From: a virus | Length of the DNA: 47,598 bases | IMG/VR virus record: IMGVR_UViG_3300021478_000046 | Location: 1 to 47,598 of that record | Direction: 5' to 3' (one strand) | Shown here: positions 1 through 8,147 of the stretch, piece after piece | How positions within the stretch are numbered: position 1 is the stretch's first letter | Layout: each line of letters begins with the position of its first letter | Program-made: the position numbers and the translations under genes | The notes under the pieces: generated by a model | Databases searched by the model: none | Seen by the model: the letters and a program-made list of their open reading frames with translations, nothing else | What the model was told of the DNA's origin: nothing

Positions 1-127
1 AAGCTGCCGGGTAACTTGCGACAGCAAGCCGTACTGAAGATGGATGTACTTCTTGGTGCCGCCCTGCAAGATGCCGTCTGAAAGCGGCCGAGTCCCTTCC
101 GGCATTTCGGGCATCGGCCCGGTGCCG
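1..127. repeat. Terminal overlap A (copy at 46660..46786)
   Basis: These 127 bases are identical to 46660..46786 inside the capsid gene. Identity stops abruptly at base 128. An exact match of this length flanked by diverged sequence is what an assembly-graph branch point gives when two alleles share one k-mer, so it marks circularity and not a biological direct terminal repeat. Confidence 0.85.
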
Positions 128-294
128 CTCAACTCATAATCAATTTCGTAGGCATCCTCAGAATCCATTACGTTGAGGTAATGTGTATATTGAGCAGCCC
201 TTTGTTTTAAGTCAAAAAATTGCACGAAAATGTGTCTCAGGCCAGGCGCAAGAAGCGGAGGGAAATTGGCGCGAGACATCTGTGTGATTGGCAT
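1..294 (-). CDS. Major capsid protein, 5' part (left-end allele)
   Basis: This is the first 98 codons of the capsid gene, cut by the window edge. It begins with ATG at 294 behind a GAGGAG ribosome site. The encoded residues match the full capsid protein at 45991..46953 with one change (M6 here, L6 there), but bases 128-294 differ from 46787-46953 at about 49 of 167 positions, almost all silent. Bases 1-127 are identical to 46660-46786. It is therefore a second allele of the same gene and not a second copy on one genome. Confidence 0.9.
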   Translation of the reverse strand, partial: MPITQMSRANFPPLLAPGLRHIFVQFFDLKQRAAQYTHYLNVMDSEDAYEIDYELSGTGPMPEMPEGTRPLSDGILQGGTKKYIHLQYGLLSQVTRQL

Positions 295-309
295 TTATTG
301 AACTCCTCT

Positions 310-323
310 CCGCTCGAAAGCGG
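310..323 (-). other. UUCG-tetraloop hairpin before capsid gene
   Basis: On the minus strand CCGCT-TTCG-AGCGG forms a perfect 5-bp stem with a UUCG tetraloop. It lies between the stop of the capsid-associated gene (326) and the GAGGAG ribosome site of the capsid gene. No U-tract follows, so it is more likely an RNA stability or processing element than a terminator. It is absent from the right-end allele, where the HNH gene sits. Confidence 0.5.
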
Positions 324-325
324 TG

Positions 326-955
326 CTACGCGATGATCTGGATTGCCGAGTTCAGGAACACAAATAGAACGTGTCCGCCAACCGTGCCGATGGGCTCGCG
401 CGGGTCGATACCGACGATTTGCAGTACAGCGTTGGCGCCGGTCTTGTTGGTGTCCACGTACCAGAAATTGTTTCCACTGTCCTTGGTCAGGCCGAAAGCT
501 GCTCCCACTTGCGTTTGCGCTGTGGCTATCGGAGTCACCGAAACGCTTGTGCCAATCTTCGCGCGGAACACGGTGGTTTGCGAAGCGACAAAGAATCGAA
601 GTCTGCCATCGGACATGGGAACCATCGGAGGAGTGATGACCGCCGAAGGCTGGTTCGAGTTTGCGGTATAGTTTCCAACCACGGAGCCAATACCCAGGAC
701 AGGAGAGAAGCCGACAGGAGCTCCGGAGCCAGTCGAGCCAAGGTTGTTGGCGATGATTTCCGCCATAATACCGGCAATGCCAAACGCTACGGTCGTACCG
801 TCCCAAGCCTGGAGTCCGCCATCAGCCGCCTTCACCATAACTGGAGTGCCATAGACAAAGGTTTGGCCCGCTTCTTCAATCTGCGCGCGGACCATAAAAG
901 AGTTGGCATCGCCCACGTTTTGCTGCGGATCAATGGCATCACTGAAATTGGCCAA
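326..955 (-). CDS. Capsid-associated (decoration or stabiliser) protein
   Basis: A 209-residue beta-rich, Gly/Ala/Thr-rich protein without a clear signal peptide. It starts at TTG (955), with a perfect AGGAGG seven bases upstream that fixes the start. Its position directly upstream of the major capsid gene, and residues such as the N-terminal NFSDAIDPQQNVGDANSF, suit a head decoration or stabilising protein. The role is inferred from position; no family was recognised with certainty. The last 32 codons recur at the right end of the window. Confidence 0.65.
   Translation of the reverse strand: MANFSDAIDPQQNVGDANSFMVRAQIEEAGQTFVYGTPVMVKAADGGLQAWDGTTVAFGIAGIMAEIIANNLGSTGSGAPVGFSPVLGIGSVVGNYTANSNQPSAVITPPMVPMSDGRLRFFVASQTTVFRAKIGTSVSVTPIATAQTQVGAAFGLTKDSGNNFWYVDTNKTGANAVLQIVGIDPREPIGTVGGHVLFVFLNSAIQIIA
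327..425. repeat. Terminal overlap B (copy at 47500..47598)
   Basis: These 99 bases are identical to the last 99 bases of the window. Together with overlap A they bracket the variable arm, 128-326 on the left and 46787-47499 on the right. Confidence 0.85.
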
Positions 956-966
956 AATTGCACCTC

Positions 967-1617
967 CTAAGAATTCTGCGTAGAAACTTTATTTGCCCAC
1001 CGCTTGCGTTGACCGGCACTAAGATTTGCTAGCCATTCTGCGGAGAAAGGTGGTCTTTTTCTCCCAGACAATGCAGCACTTACTTTAGCGATGTGTTCTG
1101 GAGATTGTTTCTTACCCAACTTCGCTGCTCTCATCTTTTCTTTGGCTTCAGCGGTATGCGGCGTATTGTGCGCTCCTCCGCGAGCAGCAAGAGCGGCATG
1201 TGCGGCTGCGGTATGTTCCGGAGAGAGTTTTACTCCCTTGTGGGCATCGCTGAGTTTTTTCCGATACTCCGCGGAAAGTTTCTTTCCTTTGTTCCAGGCA
1301 ACCCGCACAGTGGGACCGCCAGCGCCGCCGTCGCAAAGATTCAGGAGTTTTTCTCCGGCTGCTTTTACTGTGGCAATCCAGAACTTTTCCCAATTCATCC
1401 ACTGTTCGGCAGAGCATTGCGTAAGCACCGTCATCCTTGGCTTCAATCCTAAAGACTGAAGCTCGGCAACGAATGCCCGCAACCCTTTATTGACGTAGCC
1501 CCGGCTTGGTTTCATATGCCCACGAAGCCGACCAGGTAGACTGTTAGTCTTGCCGACATATCGAATCGCCCAATTCCGTGGGTCGTGGAGAGCGTAGATG
1601 TAGGCGCTCTCAGCCAT
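967..1617 (-). CDS. GIY-YIG homing endonuclease with NUMOD3-like repeats
   Basis: A 216-residue GIY-YIG nuclease. The motif appears as YIY at residues 6-8 and YVGKT at 20-24, followed by the catalytic Arg region RLRGH at 30-34. The C-terminal half has repeated Gly-Lys/Ser-x-Glu-His helices of the NUMOD3 DNA-binding type (for example around residues 115-135 and 165-190). It overlaps the upstream gene by 8 bases and sits between structural genes, as expected for a free-standing homing endonuclease that invaded the capsid operon. Confidence 0.88.
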   Translation of the reverse strand: MAESAYIYALHDPRNWAIRYVGKTNSLPGRLRGHMKPSRGYVNKGLRAFVAELQSLGLKPRMTVLTQCSAEQWMNWEKFWIATVKAAGEKLLNLCDGGAGGPTVRVAWNKGKKLSAEYRKKLSDAHKGVKLSPEHTAAAHAALAARGGAHNTPHTAEAKEKMRAAKLGKKQSPEHIAKVSAALSGRKRPPFSAEWLANLSAGQRKRWANKVSTQNS

Positions 1618-2188
1618 TGTCGGTTGCTCCCTTTATGGTCGAAGTATTTGCCTCACTCGACCGGTTCTTGAGGTCTGCTACCACGGCATCATCTGTCAGC
1701 ATGGTCTTGATGCCAGGGGTAAGTTCTTCTGTGCGCATGACGCCGCGGTTGCCGTCCTGCCAGCCTTGCCGCGGACTGGTCAGCCGGATTGCGTCCATCA
1801 TTTGTGACTTGCGAATCTCCGCCCAACGCTGCTTGGCTACTTTCATCAGGCGCCGGTCGCCATTGCGGATTTCGTTCTTGTCCTTGACCGTATCCTGAAT
1901 GGTCATCTCGACATCATCAGTCGTGGCGTACTGGAACCCAACCGCGCGAAGCTGGTCAACGCGCTCGTGATACGGCTTGTCGCCGCCTTTGTCGAGTGCC
2001 CAGAAATACTCGAAGTCCTTGTTCTTGCGGAGCCGGATAGAGCCGGATTGCGGAAGGTGCAGAGGCTTGGCTTCGATGGAAGGATTGAGCAGAATCTTCA
2101 GGTCATCGGACCATTTTGATTCGTGCGGAGAACTCTCCGCCAGTTCCTTGATGATGCGCTTTGGAACTTGCGGATCGATGCCGGCCAT
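1610..2188 (-). CDS. Conserved structural-operon protein, unknown
   Basis: A 192-residue charged, largely helical protein of unknown function. Its ATG overlaps the previous stop (TGATG), so it is translationally coupled to the scaffold candidate. It lies between that gene and the GIY-YIG insertion, upstream of the capsid genes. It has no membrane segment and only basic/acidic helices. A head-assembly role is possible from position only. Confidence 0.7.
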   Translation of the reverse strand: MAGIDPQVPKRIIKELAESSPHESKWSDDLKILLNPSIEAKPLHLPQSGSIRLRKNKDFEYFWALDKGGDKPYHERVDQLRAVGFQYATTDDVEMTIQDTVKDKNEIRNGDRRLMKVAKQRWAEIRKSQMMDAIRLTSPRQGWQDGNRGVMRTEELTPGIKTMLTDDAVVADLKNRSSEANTSTIKGATDNG

Positions 2189-2877
2189 CAGTGGACTCCC
2201 TTATTGGCTTCGGCAAACTCTTTCGGGTCTATTTTTAGCCTGCGCAGTGTTTCCGCTTCTGAAGCGTCAAAGCCTTCAGTCTTTCCGTCATTCTTCGAGC
2301 TGCCATCTTCCAGAAAGAAGCGGCGAGACTTGCCATCAGCCTTGAGTCCAGCTTTCAAAGCTGCGTCGCCAATAACCATCTTCACTACGTTCGAGCAGTA
2401 AGCCGGATAGTCCGTTCCAGCTTTGCGCTGGATAGGTGTCTGTTCATCGAAAATCTTGCGGATGTCGGGCTTGAGGAAGTCGAACTCCGGGCCAAGAGAG
2501 TCGAGACATTCGCGCTCGGTAAGCCGCGCGTTTAGCTGCGTGGTCTGAATAGCTCCTGGCAAAAGGTTTTGTTCTTTCCACAACTGTTCCGCTTCAGGGC
2601 TCATCGAAGCCTCTTCGAGCGTGACACGCTTTGGAGGATCGCCGTCTTTCTTTTCTGGAGGAGTTTTCTTTTCGGCAAGTGCAGTGAGGTCGGTGCGCCA
2701 TTTGTCGATAGCCGAAACTTGGTCGGCTAGCGGTTTAAGTTTGGCTTCGATGGTGACACCGAGGCGCTCGATCAGTAAATCCGCTTCAGTCTTGGACTGG
2801 TCTTTACTTTCGGGAGGGGTTTTGCTAACTTCCGTCTTGCCTTCCGTGTCCTTTTCCTTCTTGTCGAACCATCCCAC
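2188..2877 (-). CDS. Putative scaffold-like protein
   Basis: 229 residues. The N-terminal 90 are very Lys/Glu/Asp/Ser-rich (GWFDKKEKDTEGK...), followed by a helical region. The start is GTG at 2877 with AGAGG eight bases upstream. High charge, low complexity and a place between portal and capsid genes are typical of capsid scaffolding proteins. No sequence family was recognised, so the name rests on composition and synteny. Confidence 0.55.
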   Translation of the reverse strand: MGWFDKKEKDTEGKTEVSKTPPESKDQSKTEADLLIERLGVTIEAKLKPLADQVSAIDKWRTDLTALAEKKTPPEKKDGDPPKRVTLEEASMSPEAEQLWKEQNLLPGAIQTTQLNARLTERECLDSLGPEFDFLKPDIRKIFDEQTPIQRKAGTDYPAYCSNVVKMVIGDAALKAGLKADGKSRRFFLEDGSSKNDGKTEGFDASEAETLRRLKIDPKEFAEANKGVH

Positions 2878-2924
2878 AGAGAATGCCTCTAGAACGAAAT
2901 ACTGAGCGTAGTTCTAGTACTTAG

Positions 2925-3197
2925 TCAAGTCTTTCTTTCGTTGAGGTTTTTCTTCCAAACTGCAAGGTCTTCCGGAAAGCCGATATTCATGCGAATGGCA
3001 GCTAATTGGCCGCGGATAAAGTTCACTTCTTCGATGGTCTTGGCGCTATGTTCGAGCCGGTCCAGTAGGTCCGCCACCTGCCCCTGCCATTCCGCCAAGA
3101 GCCGCGAGTAACCCGGCCGGTCCACTAGATCCTGAGCCGTCTCCAGGTCCGCCAGCAGCAGGGGCCACAGCTCCGACACTGGGACTTGCTTTGCCAT
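2925..3197 (-). CDS. Small helical protein overlapping the portal gene
   Basis: A 90-residue, Leu/Glu/Asp-rich helical protein (MAKQVPVSELWPLLLADLET...). I chose ATG 3197 because GGAG lies six bases upstream; a longer reading to 3251 lacks this. Its first 152 bases are inside the portal gene in another frame. The C-terminal portion, which mentions no known motif, is outside the overlap. The function is unknown, possibly portal- or head-related. Confidence 0.65.
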   Translation of the reverse strand: MAKQVPVSELWPLLLADLETAQDLVDRPGYSRLLAEWQGQVADLLDRLEHSAKTIEEVNFIRGQLAAIRMNIGFPEDLAVWKKNLNERKT

Positions 3198-5091
3198 CTT
3201 CGTCTCCAAACTTCGGCTCCGGAGCGTAAGCTTCCGGCTGGTCGAATTCAAATTCTCTCAGCACTTGCCAGAAGAAAGCGTTCTGCCCGCGCGCTACCGC
3301 AATGAAATACTCCTTGAACTGCTCTGGGATAGCTGCGCTCGAGATAGCCTGCAAGAGATTGGACATGCCCATATGATGCTGGCGGAGCGTGGCATTCAGC
3401 AGCAGCATGTTTTGTTTGCGAACTTCTCTGTTTGCCGCCGCGCTGCTCGCGCGAATAGGTATGCGGATTCTGCGCTCAAGGAAGTCTGATAGCGCTTCTT
3501 CGAGAATCCGGTCGTCTACCCCAAAGAGAGCTCCCTTGCCGCCTGTACCCATTGCTCCGTACATGTCGGTGTCGAGTGAAACCAGCCTGACATGCGAATG
3601 CCGGAAGTCTGAAGTTCTGTGCCCTACTCGGGAGTTAGCGTCCTGCATCACCGCTACTGTGCCCATCGAGCCGAAGCGGCCTTTCTTGTCCGCGCTGCCG
3701 GCGCCCATGCCGGCGACCGCAGGACCAACGCCCGCGCGATCTTGCGCTTGCCGCTGGATCATTTGTTCGTTCTCGATCGACACACTCGACATATTCGGCT
3801 CGCCAATCGAGATGTGCTCGAACTCTCCTGCGCGGAAGGGCGCCGCGGCGCCTGGGTAAACCTGGAAATTACGGTCGATGTTTTTGTTGCTCGGGTCTAT
3901 GCGGTTCATTCCCAGGATGCCGAAGGCTGTTGCATCGTGCCGCTGGTTTTTAGTTGTCGAGAGTTCTTCCTGGTAGTGGTCCAGCATCCAGGCATAGCCT
4001 TTGCCAAACTGTCCTTTGCGGTCGTTAGAAAGCTTTGTCTTGACGATCGGCAACTGGTTGTACGGAATGAAATTGAAAACCAGACGCAGGACGGTTTTGG
4101 TCTCGAAGTGATACCACATGATAAGCCGATACTTCACATCGTTATGGAACCAGGAGAAATAGCACTCGTACACATCCCACTCGGCCATCGAGGTTTCATC
4201 GGCTGAGTCGATGCCTTCTTTTTGTTGCGCGCGCTTCTTGATTTCACTCGCCCCGTAGCGATCGGGATGCGACAGGATCTTGTTTACTTCTTCTTGCGGG
4301 TACATCTTGTCGGCAACGCGTTCGACAAAATCTCTGCGGTCAAGAGACAAGACATGGTAGACCACTTTAGATTCATCGAGCGTATCTACTTTAGGATCGC
4401 AGCCGACGTCTTCGTGCTCGAGATTGACAACTTTCGGCCCGCGGTACATCACTGTCTCTTTCATTTCGGTTTTGCGCGCGTCCGCATCGTAGCCAACATA
4501 TTCCGCTTCGATCTTTACTTCTGGACGCACCTTGACAAAAGCTGTGCCCAGGCGCGAAGAATCCGCAAACCAGATGTTTTCTACGCGGTAGAGGTCGAGT
4601 TCCGTGGGCTCGTAAGCGGTGTAGTCGGTGAAGGTTTCTAGAGCCCGGCACTTGTCGAGGTTGTGTTGCGCGGCTTTTGCGTCCGCAGCTTTCTCGAGCC
4701 ATCGGTATATCGCAATAGGACTAGTGAGGTAGACAATTGCCATGACTCGAGCTGCGATGTCGTCGATGGTTTGTCCGACAAGTTGAACCACCAGATTACT
4801 GCATCCCGCAAAAGGAAATGACTTTTCACGTTCTTTTGGCTGGCCGTCCGCGATGTCCCGGTATCTTGGGATTTCATGCTTGTTCAGCCTTTCCAGTTGC
4901 TTTTTGTACACGCGAATTTTTTCATGCACCCATTTGCGAATGCCTTCCTGGACTTCTGCGCTGAACTTGGTGTCATGCAACTCGAAGCTGCGTGAGCGCC
5001 GGAAACTGATTTTAGTTGGCGTCAGGTCCTTGGAAGGTAGCGGGAGAGCCTTGGGGACAGCAGGCTCCGGAATCGGGGGCATAGTACTCAC
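3046..5091 (-). CDS. Portal protein
   Basis: A 681-residue portal, the dodecameric ring through which DNA enters and leaves the head. Near residues 90-100 it has the FPFAGCSNLV segment typical of P22/podovirus-type portals (P-[FW]-x-G-x-S-N). It also has the long mixed alpha/beta body and helical C-terminal part expected for the family, and follows the large terminase directly. The last ~50 residues are Gly/Ala/Pro/Ser-rich and lie wholly in the overlap with the next gene, so this tail may be recent. Confidence 0.88.
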   Translation of the reverse strand: MSTMPPIPEPAVPKALPLPSKDLTPTKISFRRSRSFELHDTKFSAEVQEGIRKWVHEKIRVYKKQLERLNKHEIPRYRDIADGQPKEREKSFPFAGCSNLVVQLVGQTIDDIAARVMAIVYLTSPIAIYRWLEKAADAKAAQHNLDKCRALETFTDYTAYEPTELDLYRVENIWFADSSRLGTAFVKVRPEVKIEAEYVGYDADARKTEMKETVMYRGPKVVNLEHEDVGCDPKVDTLDESKVVYHVLSLDRRDFVERVADKMYPQEEVNKILSHPDRYGASEIKKRAQQKEGIDSADETSMAEWDVYECYFSWFHNDVKYRLIMWYHFETKTVLRLVFNFIPYNQLPIVKTKLSNDRKGQFGKGYAWMLDHYQEELSTTKNQRHDATAFGILGMNRIDPSNKNIDRNFQVYPGAAAPFRAGEFEHISIGEPNMSSVSIENEQMIQRQAQDRAGVGPAVAGMGAGSADKKGRFGSMGTVAVMQDANSRVGHRTSDFRHSHVRLVSLDTDMYGAMGTGGKGALFGVDDRILEEALSDFLERRIRIPIRASSAAANREVRKQNMLLLNATLRQHHMGMSNLLQAISSAAIPEQFKEYFIAVARGQNAFFWQVLREFEFDQPEAYAPEPKFGDEDGKASPSVGAVAPAAGGPGDGSGSSGPAGLLAALGGMAGAGGGPTGPART

Positions 5092-5108
5092 AGAGCGAGC
5101 CTAGCATC

Positions 5109-6791
5109 TTACCACCCTGTAACGGAAGCATGTCTTTGACGGAAGGTTTGATTCTGCTTTTGCAAAAAGCCGATGACGTCGTTGCTAGTGGTCGAATCAA
5201 GGGTCTGCGGAACGTAGCCGAAGGTGTCCAGCACATCTACGGTTGCGGACGCAGGATAGGCAAGGTACTCGGAAATGAAAGCATCCTGGCTGCGATGGCA
5301 GAACACATTGAAGTTCCTGAAGAGAGGTTCAGTGGCTTCAATCCTGTTCTTCTTGGCGTTTGCGGAATTGTCGTAAGGCAGTTCTATGACATGCACAGGC
5401 CACTTCGCGCGGTCGTTCCTGTCCTGAATGTAAAACTGCATGAGGTTCTGCGCCGCAACCAGTTCCATGTACGCTGACCGTAAGCCCCACTTTTCAGCCA
5501 GTTCATAGAATTTGTCCACCAACTCTCCGTACCCGGTCGCTTTGGCCCACACTTCGCAAATGTAGATGCGCTGCGTTTTAGCGTCATAGCCGACAATCAG
5601 GATGACGTGGTTGGCGCGCTTCTTTTTTTTGTTATGCGCGAGGTCCACAAGCATTCTGAGAGAAAGTGAACCAGCTTCAATGTCCGGGATAGTCTCGCCG
5701 CCCTGTACTTCGTGCTGAATCATCAGAACGTTGCGCAGGTCTTCAAGCGGCAAATCCGGCCGGCTGGCTTGGTAGCGAAAGTATTTCAGCCATTCAGGCT
5801 TGAATATCTGCTCCTCCGGAAGCATGGAGACATTACGCATTTGGTGCGAGTAGTTGTAGGGTCCGAGGCGGGTGCGGTAGCGCGCAAGCTTGGCCATCGT
5901 CCATTCTTCAGGAAAAATCGGCACGCCGTGCTGTGGATGTTTTCGGCAACAGCCACCTTCGGCATCGTGCGTTTCCCACTTGAAAGCTGGTTCGTGAACG
6001 CGAATCCAGCTATTCAGGTCGTCATGGCTCCAGCGGTTTCCGACGATCAACTCTTCGTCAATCTTGTCTGCAACAGATATTTTGTTTCCGAGTTCGTCTT
6101 CCTGCGGCTCGGTGTCGTAGACTCCGGTAAGCAAACAGTGATAGTCGATGGTGTCCTGCATGACCACTTCAGACTTCAGTGCGTCGCGGCCTACCAGGTC
6201 GTCTTCAATAATCAAGTCAAAGTGTTGCGACTGGATAGCTTGACCGACACCACGGTAGGTGAAGGTAGCCTCCGCGCGGTCCATCGTTCGTTTTTGGTAT
6301 TTCCCTTTTTCATTCCAGGTAGCTTCAGGGCCTGGAAGGATGTCCGTAAACGCTGCCCGAAAAAGAGAATTGTTCTGATAGTGGTTGTCCACGTTCTTGG
6401 CCATGATGGCCGCATTGTCGCCGGTCTCGGTGACAATCAGGATGCGGATGTTCTGATTGTGAACCCGCTTCATCCAGGAAATGTAGGCGTCATCCATGCC
6501 GGCCGCGCGCATCAATAGTTCGTCGTGGACCGTGAATGGCAGCGCTCGCCAGATCGCATAGGCTTCGGTTACGCAGGTGGACTTAAAATGACGCCGCGGG
6601 CATTCAAGGCCCAACTGCACGTTGTCGCGTTCGAGCGACATGGACATGCATTCGTAATGGAATCGCGCAAGGCGGTGACGTTTCAGGGTGTGGCGGGTGA
6701 AGAAGAAGTGGCTGGCTAGGGAATTGAGGCGCACCGCCGTGCGGTATTTCTTGTCGTCTTCAAAGTGTAGCGGGAGGAGTTCCCACTTCAT
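5109..6791 (-). CDS. terL: Terminase large subunit
   Basis: A 560-residue packaging motor. The ATPase has a Walker A-like CPRRHFKST at residues 64-72 and a Walker B DLIIEDD at 192-198. The RNase H-like nuclease domain begins near 380 (LVDLA, Asp383) with a second strand around VGYDAKTQ (400-407). ATG at 6791 has AAAGG upstream. It overlaps the 71-residue gene before it by 32 bases and precedes the portal, the standard order. Confidence 0.95.
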   Translation of the reverse strand: MKWELLPLHFEDDKKYRTAVRLNSLASHFFFTRHTLKRHRLARFHYECMSMSLERDNVQLGLECPRRHFKSTCVTEAYAIWRALPFTVHDELLMRAAGMDDAYISWMKRVHNQNIRILIVTETGDNAAIMAKNVDNHYQNNSLFRAAFTDILPGPEATWNEKGKYQKRTMDRAEATFTYRGVGQAIQSQHFDLIIEDDLVGRDALKSEVVMQDTIDYHCLLTGVYDTEPQEDELGNKISVADKIDEELIVGNRWSHDDLNSWIRVHEPAFKWETHDAEGGCCRKHPQHGVPIFPEEWTMAKLARYRTRLGPYNYSHQMRNVSMLPEEQIFKPEWLKYFRYQASRPDLPLEDLRNVLMIQHEVQGGETIPDIEAGSLSLRMLVDLAHNKKKKRANHVILIVGYDAKTQRIYICEVWAKATGYGELVDKFYELAEKWGLRSAYMELVAAQNLMQFYIQDRNDRAKWPVHVIELPYDNSANAKKNRIEATEPLFRNFNVFCHRSQDAFISEYLAYPASATVDVLDTFGYVPQTLDSTTSNDVIGFLQKQNQTFRQRHASVTGW

Positions 6792-6975
6792 TTTTTACCT
6801 TTGCGTCTCTTCGAGCTACCCAGTCCTTGTACCACACCGGGATTCTCTCACGGTAATGGTTGGCTTGCTCCTCGGCAAACTGTTCCACGGTGATACCGCG
6901 CTGCTTCAGGTACGCCTCGAGAGTCGGATAGTGGATCAGCGTGGTAACGATTTCTTCTGCGTCGCGGAGGCTCAT
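6760..6975 (-). CDS. Small acidic helical protein, unknown
   Basis: A 71-residue helical protein with sequence such as YLKQRGITVEQFAEEQANHY. It is coupled upstream by ATGA and overlaps the start of the large terminase by 32 bases. It is too short for a usual small terminase, though its place makes a packaging accessory conceivable. Confidence 0.6.
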   Translation of the reverse strand: MSLRDAEEIVTTLIHYPTLEAYLKQRGITVEQFAEEQANHYRERIPVWYKDWVARRDAKVKNEVGTPPATL

Positions 6976-7235
6976 GCGGTTGTTCCCATTTCATGCTTGA
7001 TGGCTTCCAGTATTTTCTTGCCAGCCTCGTAGGAGTCAGAGACTAGATATGGACCTTGAATCGTGAAATTCACTTCGCATTTTACGCAGATGAACATTTG
7101 CCCGTAGTAGTAATCTCCTTCGCCGTGTTCTTCCCAAACTCCATGCTCACCGCACGCGGGACAGAAAAATTCGCTCTTTTCGTAAGAGTGCTCGGTAGTG
7201 TGGCCAAGTTTATGCCTTACTGTGATATTCAGCAT
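6972..7235 (-). CDS. Zinc-ribbon-like small protein
   Basis: 87 residues with a CPAC pair near residue 25 and a CVKC pair near 51, separated by an acidic/aromatic strand. This is a treble-clef or zinc-ribbon arrangement. It lies eight bases downstream of the GroES-like fusion and is coupled to the next gene by ATGA. The partner is unknown. Confidence 0.65.
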   Translation of the reverse strand: MLNITVRHKLGHTTEHSYEKSEFFCPACGEHGVWEEHGEGDYYYGQMFICVKCEVNFTIQGPYLVSDSYEAGKKILEAIKHEMGTTA

Positions 7236-7242
7236 TGCGCTT

Positions 7243-7779
7243 CTACGCGGTAGTGCTCGCCGCGACTTTCTTCTTGAGGCGCCGGAGTTCCAAGTGCCCT
7301 GACACCTTGCAGATTACTTCGGTCTCGTGGCAGATGACTACCAAATATTTCTTTTCTTCTCCCGTCTCGGGATCTTCCCCGCCAAGTTCAAGTTGATGGC
7401 CCGCATAGCTTGGAAACATGACGGACTGTCCGTTCGAGAGTAACTTCACGTCAGGACCGCAGGAAACGATGGTCCCGGTAGTGGGCTCGTTCTGCTTGTT
7501 GTCGGGGATGTGGATGCCGCCTTTGACTACGCCTTTGCCCTTGCAATCTTCGCAGACGACCTTGCCGCGACCGGAGCACATGGAGCAGCGCGCGCCCGTC
7601 GTTACTAGGCTTCGGCCGGCGCCGAGACAGGACGGGCAGCGGTTCTCCCCCTCGCCTTCGCAAGCCGTGCATTCGTAGCCTGAGCGAAACTCGTCACGCA
7701 CCACCACGATGTAATCGTGGAAGGCTTCGAGTCCGAGTGGGCCGACTTTCAGGGTATTGGATTGCTCAACGATGGGCAT
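7243..7779 (-). CDS. GroES-like co-chaperonin with inserted DnaJ-type zinc finger
   Basis: 178 residues that read as a Cpn10/GroES fold interrupted by a DnaJ cysteine-rich domain. Residues 14-31 (LGLEAFHDYIVVVRDE) match the first GroES strand. Residues 37-83 hold four perfect CxxCxGxG motifs (C37/C40, C48/C51, C65/C68, C76/C79). Residues 87-92 (GGIHIP) resemble the GroEL-binding mobile loop (GGIVIP), then GTIVSCGPD and FPSYAGHQLEL continue the barrel. ATG 7779 follows GGAG. No GroEL is encoded, so the host chaperonin is the expected partner. GroES family membership is from motif order; the insertion at the mobile loop is unusual. Confidence 0.8.
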   Translation of the reverse strand: MPIVEQSNTLKVGPLGLEAFHDYIVVVRDEFRSGYECTACEGEGENRCPSCLGAGRSLVTTGARCSMCSGRGKVVCEDCKGKGVVKGGIHIPDNKQNEPTTGTIVSCGPDVKLLSNGQSVMFPSYAGHQLELGGEDPETGEEKKYLVVICHETEVICKVSGHLELRRLKKKVAASTTA

Positions 7780-7993
7780 TCAGGCTCCTTAGCAAATCTT
7801 CTCCGCTAGGGCTTTGCTCGAGCGCGGCTGGCGGAGCGGGGCGAATCGACTCAAAATAAAGTAGCAACGCAGTCCGTATAATGTCGCTTCTCGTCGCTCC
7901 CGGACGTTCGCGGATGAGCGCATGGAGCTGGTCGAGTACATCGCGCTGCAAGCGGACATGAATCACTTCATTTTTTTTCCAAGTCTTGACCAC
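7766..7993 (-). CDS. Ribbon-helix-helix DNA-binding protein
   Basis: 75 residues. The strand EVIHVRLQRDVLDQL, then the helix ending in RPGATRSDIIRTALLLYF, is the pattern of CopG/Arc-type ribbon-helix-helix regulators, which dimerise and insert a beta-ribbon in the major groove. The start is GTG at 7993. It overlaps the genes on both sides. It probably regulates this small-gene block or itself. Confidence 0.75.
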   Translation of the reverse strand: MVKTWKKNEVIHVRLQRDVLDQLHALIRERPGATRSDIIRTALLLYFESIRPAPPAALEQSPSGEDLLRSLNAHR

Positions 7994-8147
7994 GTTCCGC
8001 TCTCTCTTCGGCCTGCATCAAATGGGCTTTCTTGGCTTTCTCCGCGTCTCGCTCAGCTTCGAAGCTACCCACCCATCCGCAAGTACAGGTTGCGTAGACC
8101 TTGCGCACAAACTTTTCGTCGCGGTCGATTTTTACTTCATGGGTCAC
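7968..8147 (-). CDS. Small CxC protein, unknown
   Basis: A 59-residue protein starting at GTG (8147) that overlaps the previous stop as GTGA. It has CTCGW near residue 21 and a Lys/Glu/Ala-rich helical tail. Unbroken coupling to both neighbours supports it. The function is unknown; a small metal-binding protein is possible. Confidence 0.65.
   Translation of the reverse strand: MTHEVKIDRDEKFVRKVYATCTCGWVGSFEAERDAEKAKKAHLMQAEERAERGQDLEKK

Noticed and set aside
1-425. True direct terminal repeats
   Set aside because: The two end copies are not continuous: 127 and 99 identical bases are separated by diverged or inserted sequence, which is better explained by two alleles of a circular assembly.
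2899-2928. TTGACT-18-CAGTAT promoter-like pair before the scaffold candidate
   Set aside because: The -10 matches the consensus at only three of six positions.
5712-6518. A 268-codon open frame on the plus strand across the large terminase gene
   Set aside because: It is antisense to a certain gene with all terminase motifs and has no ribosome site or protein-like features; it reflects codon bias.
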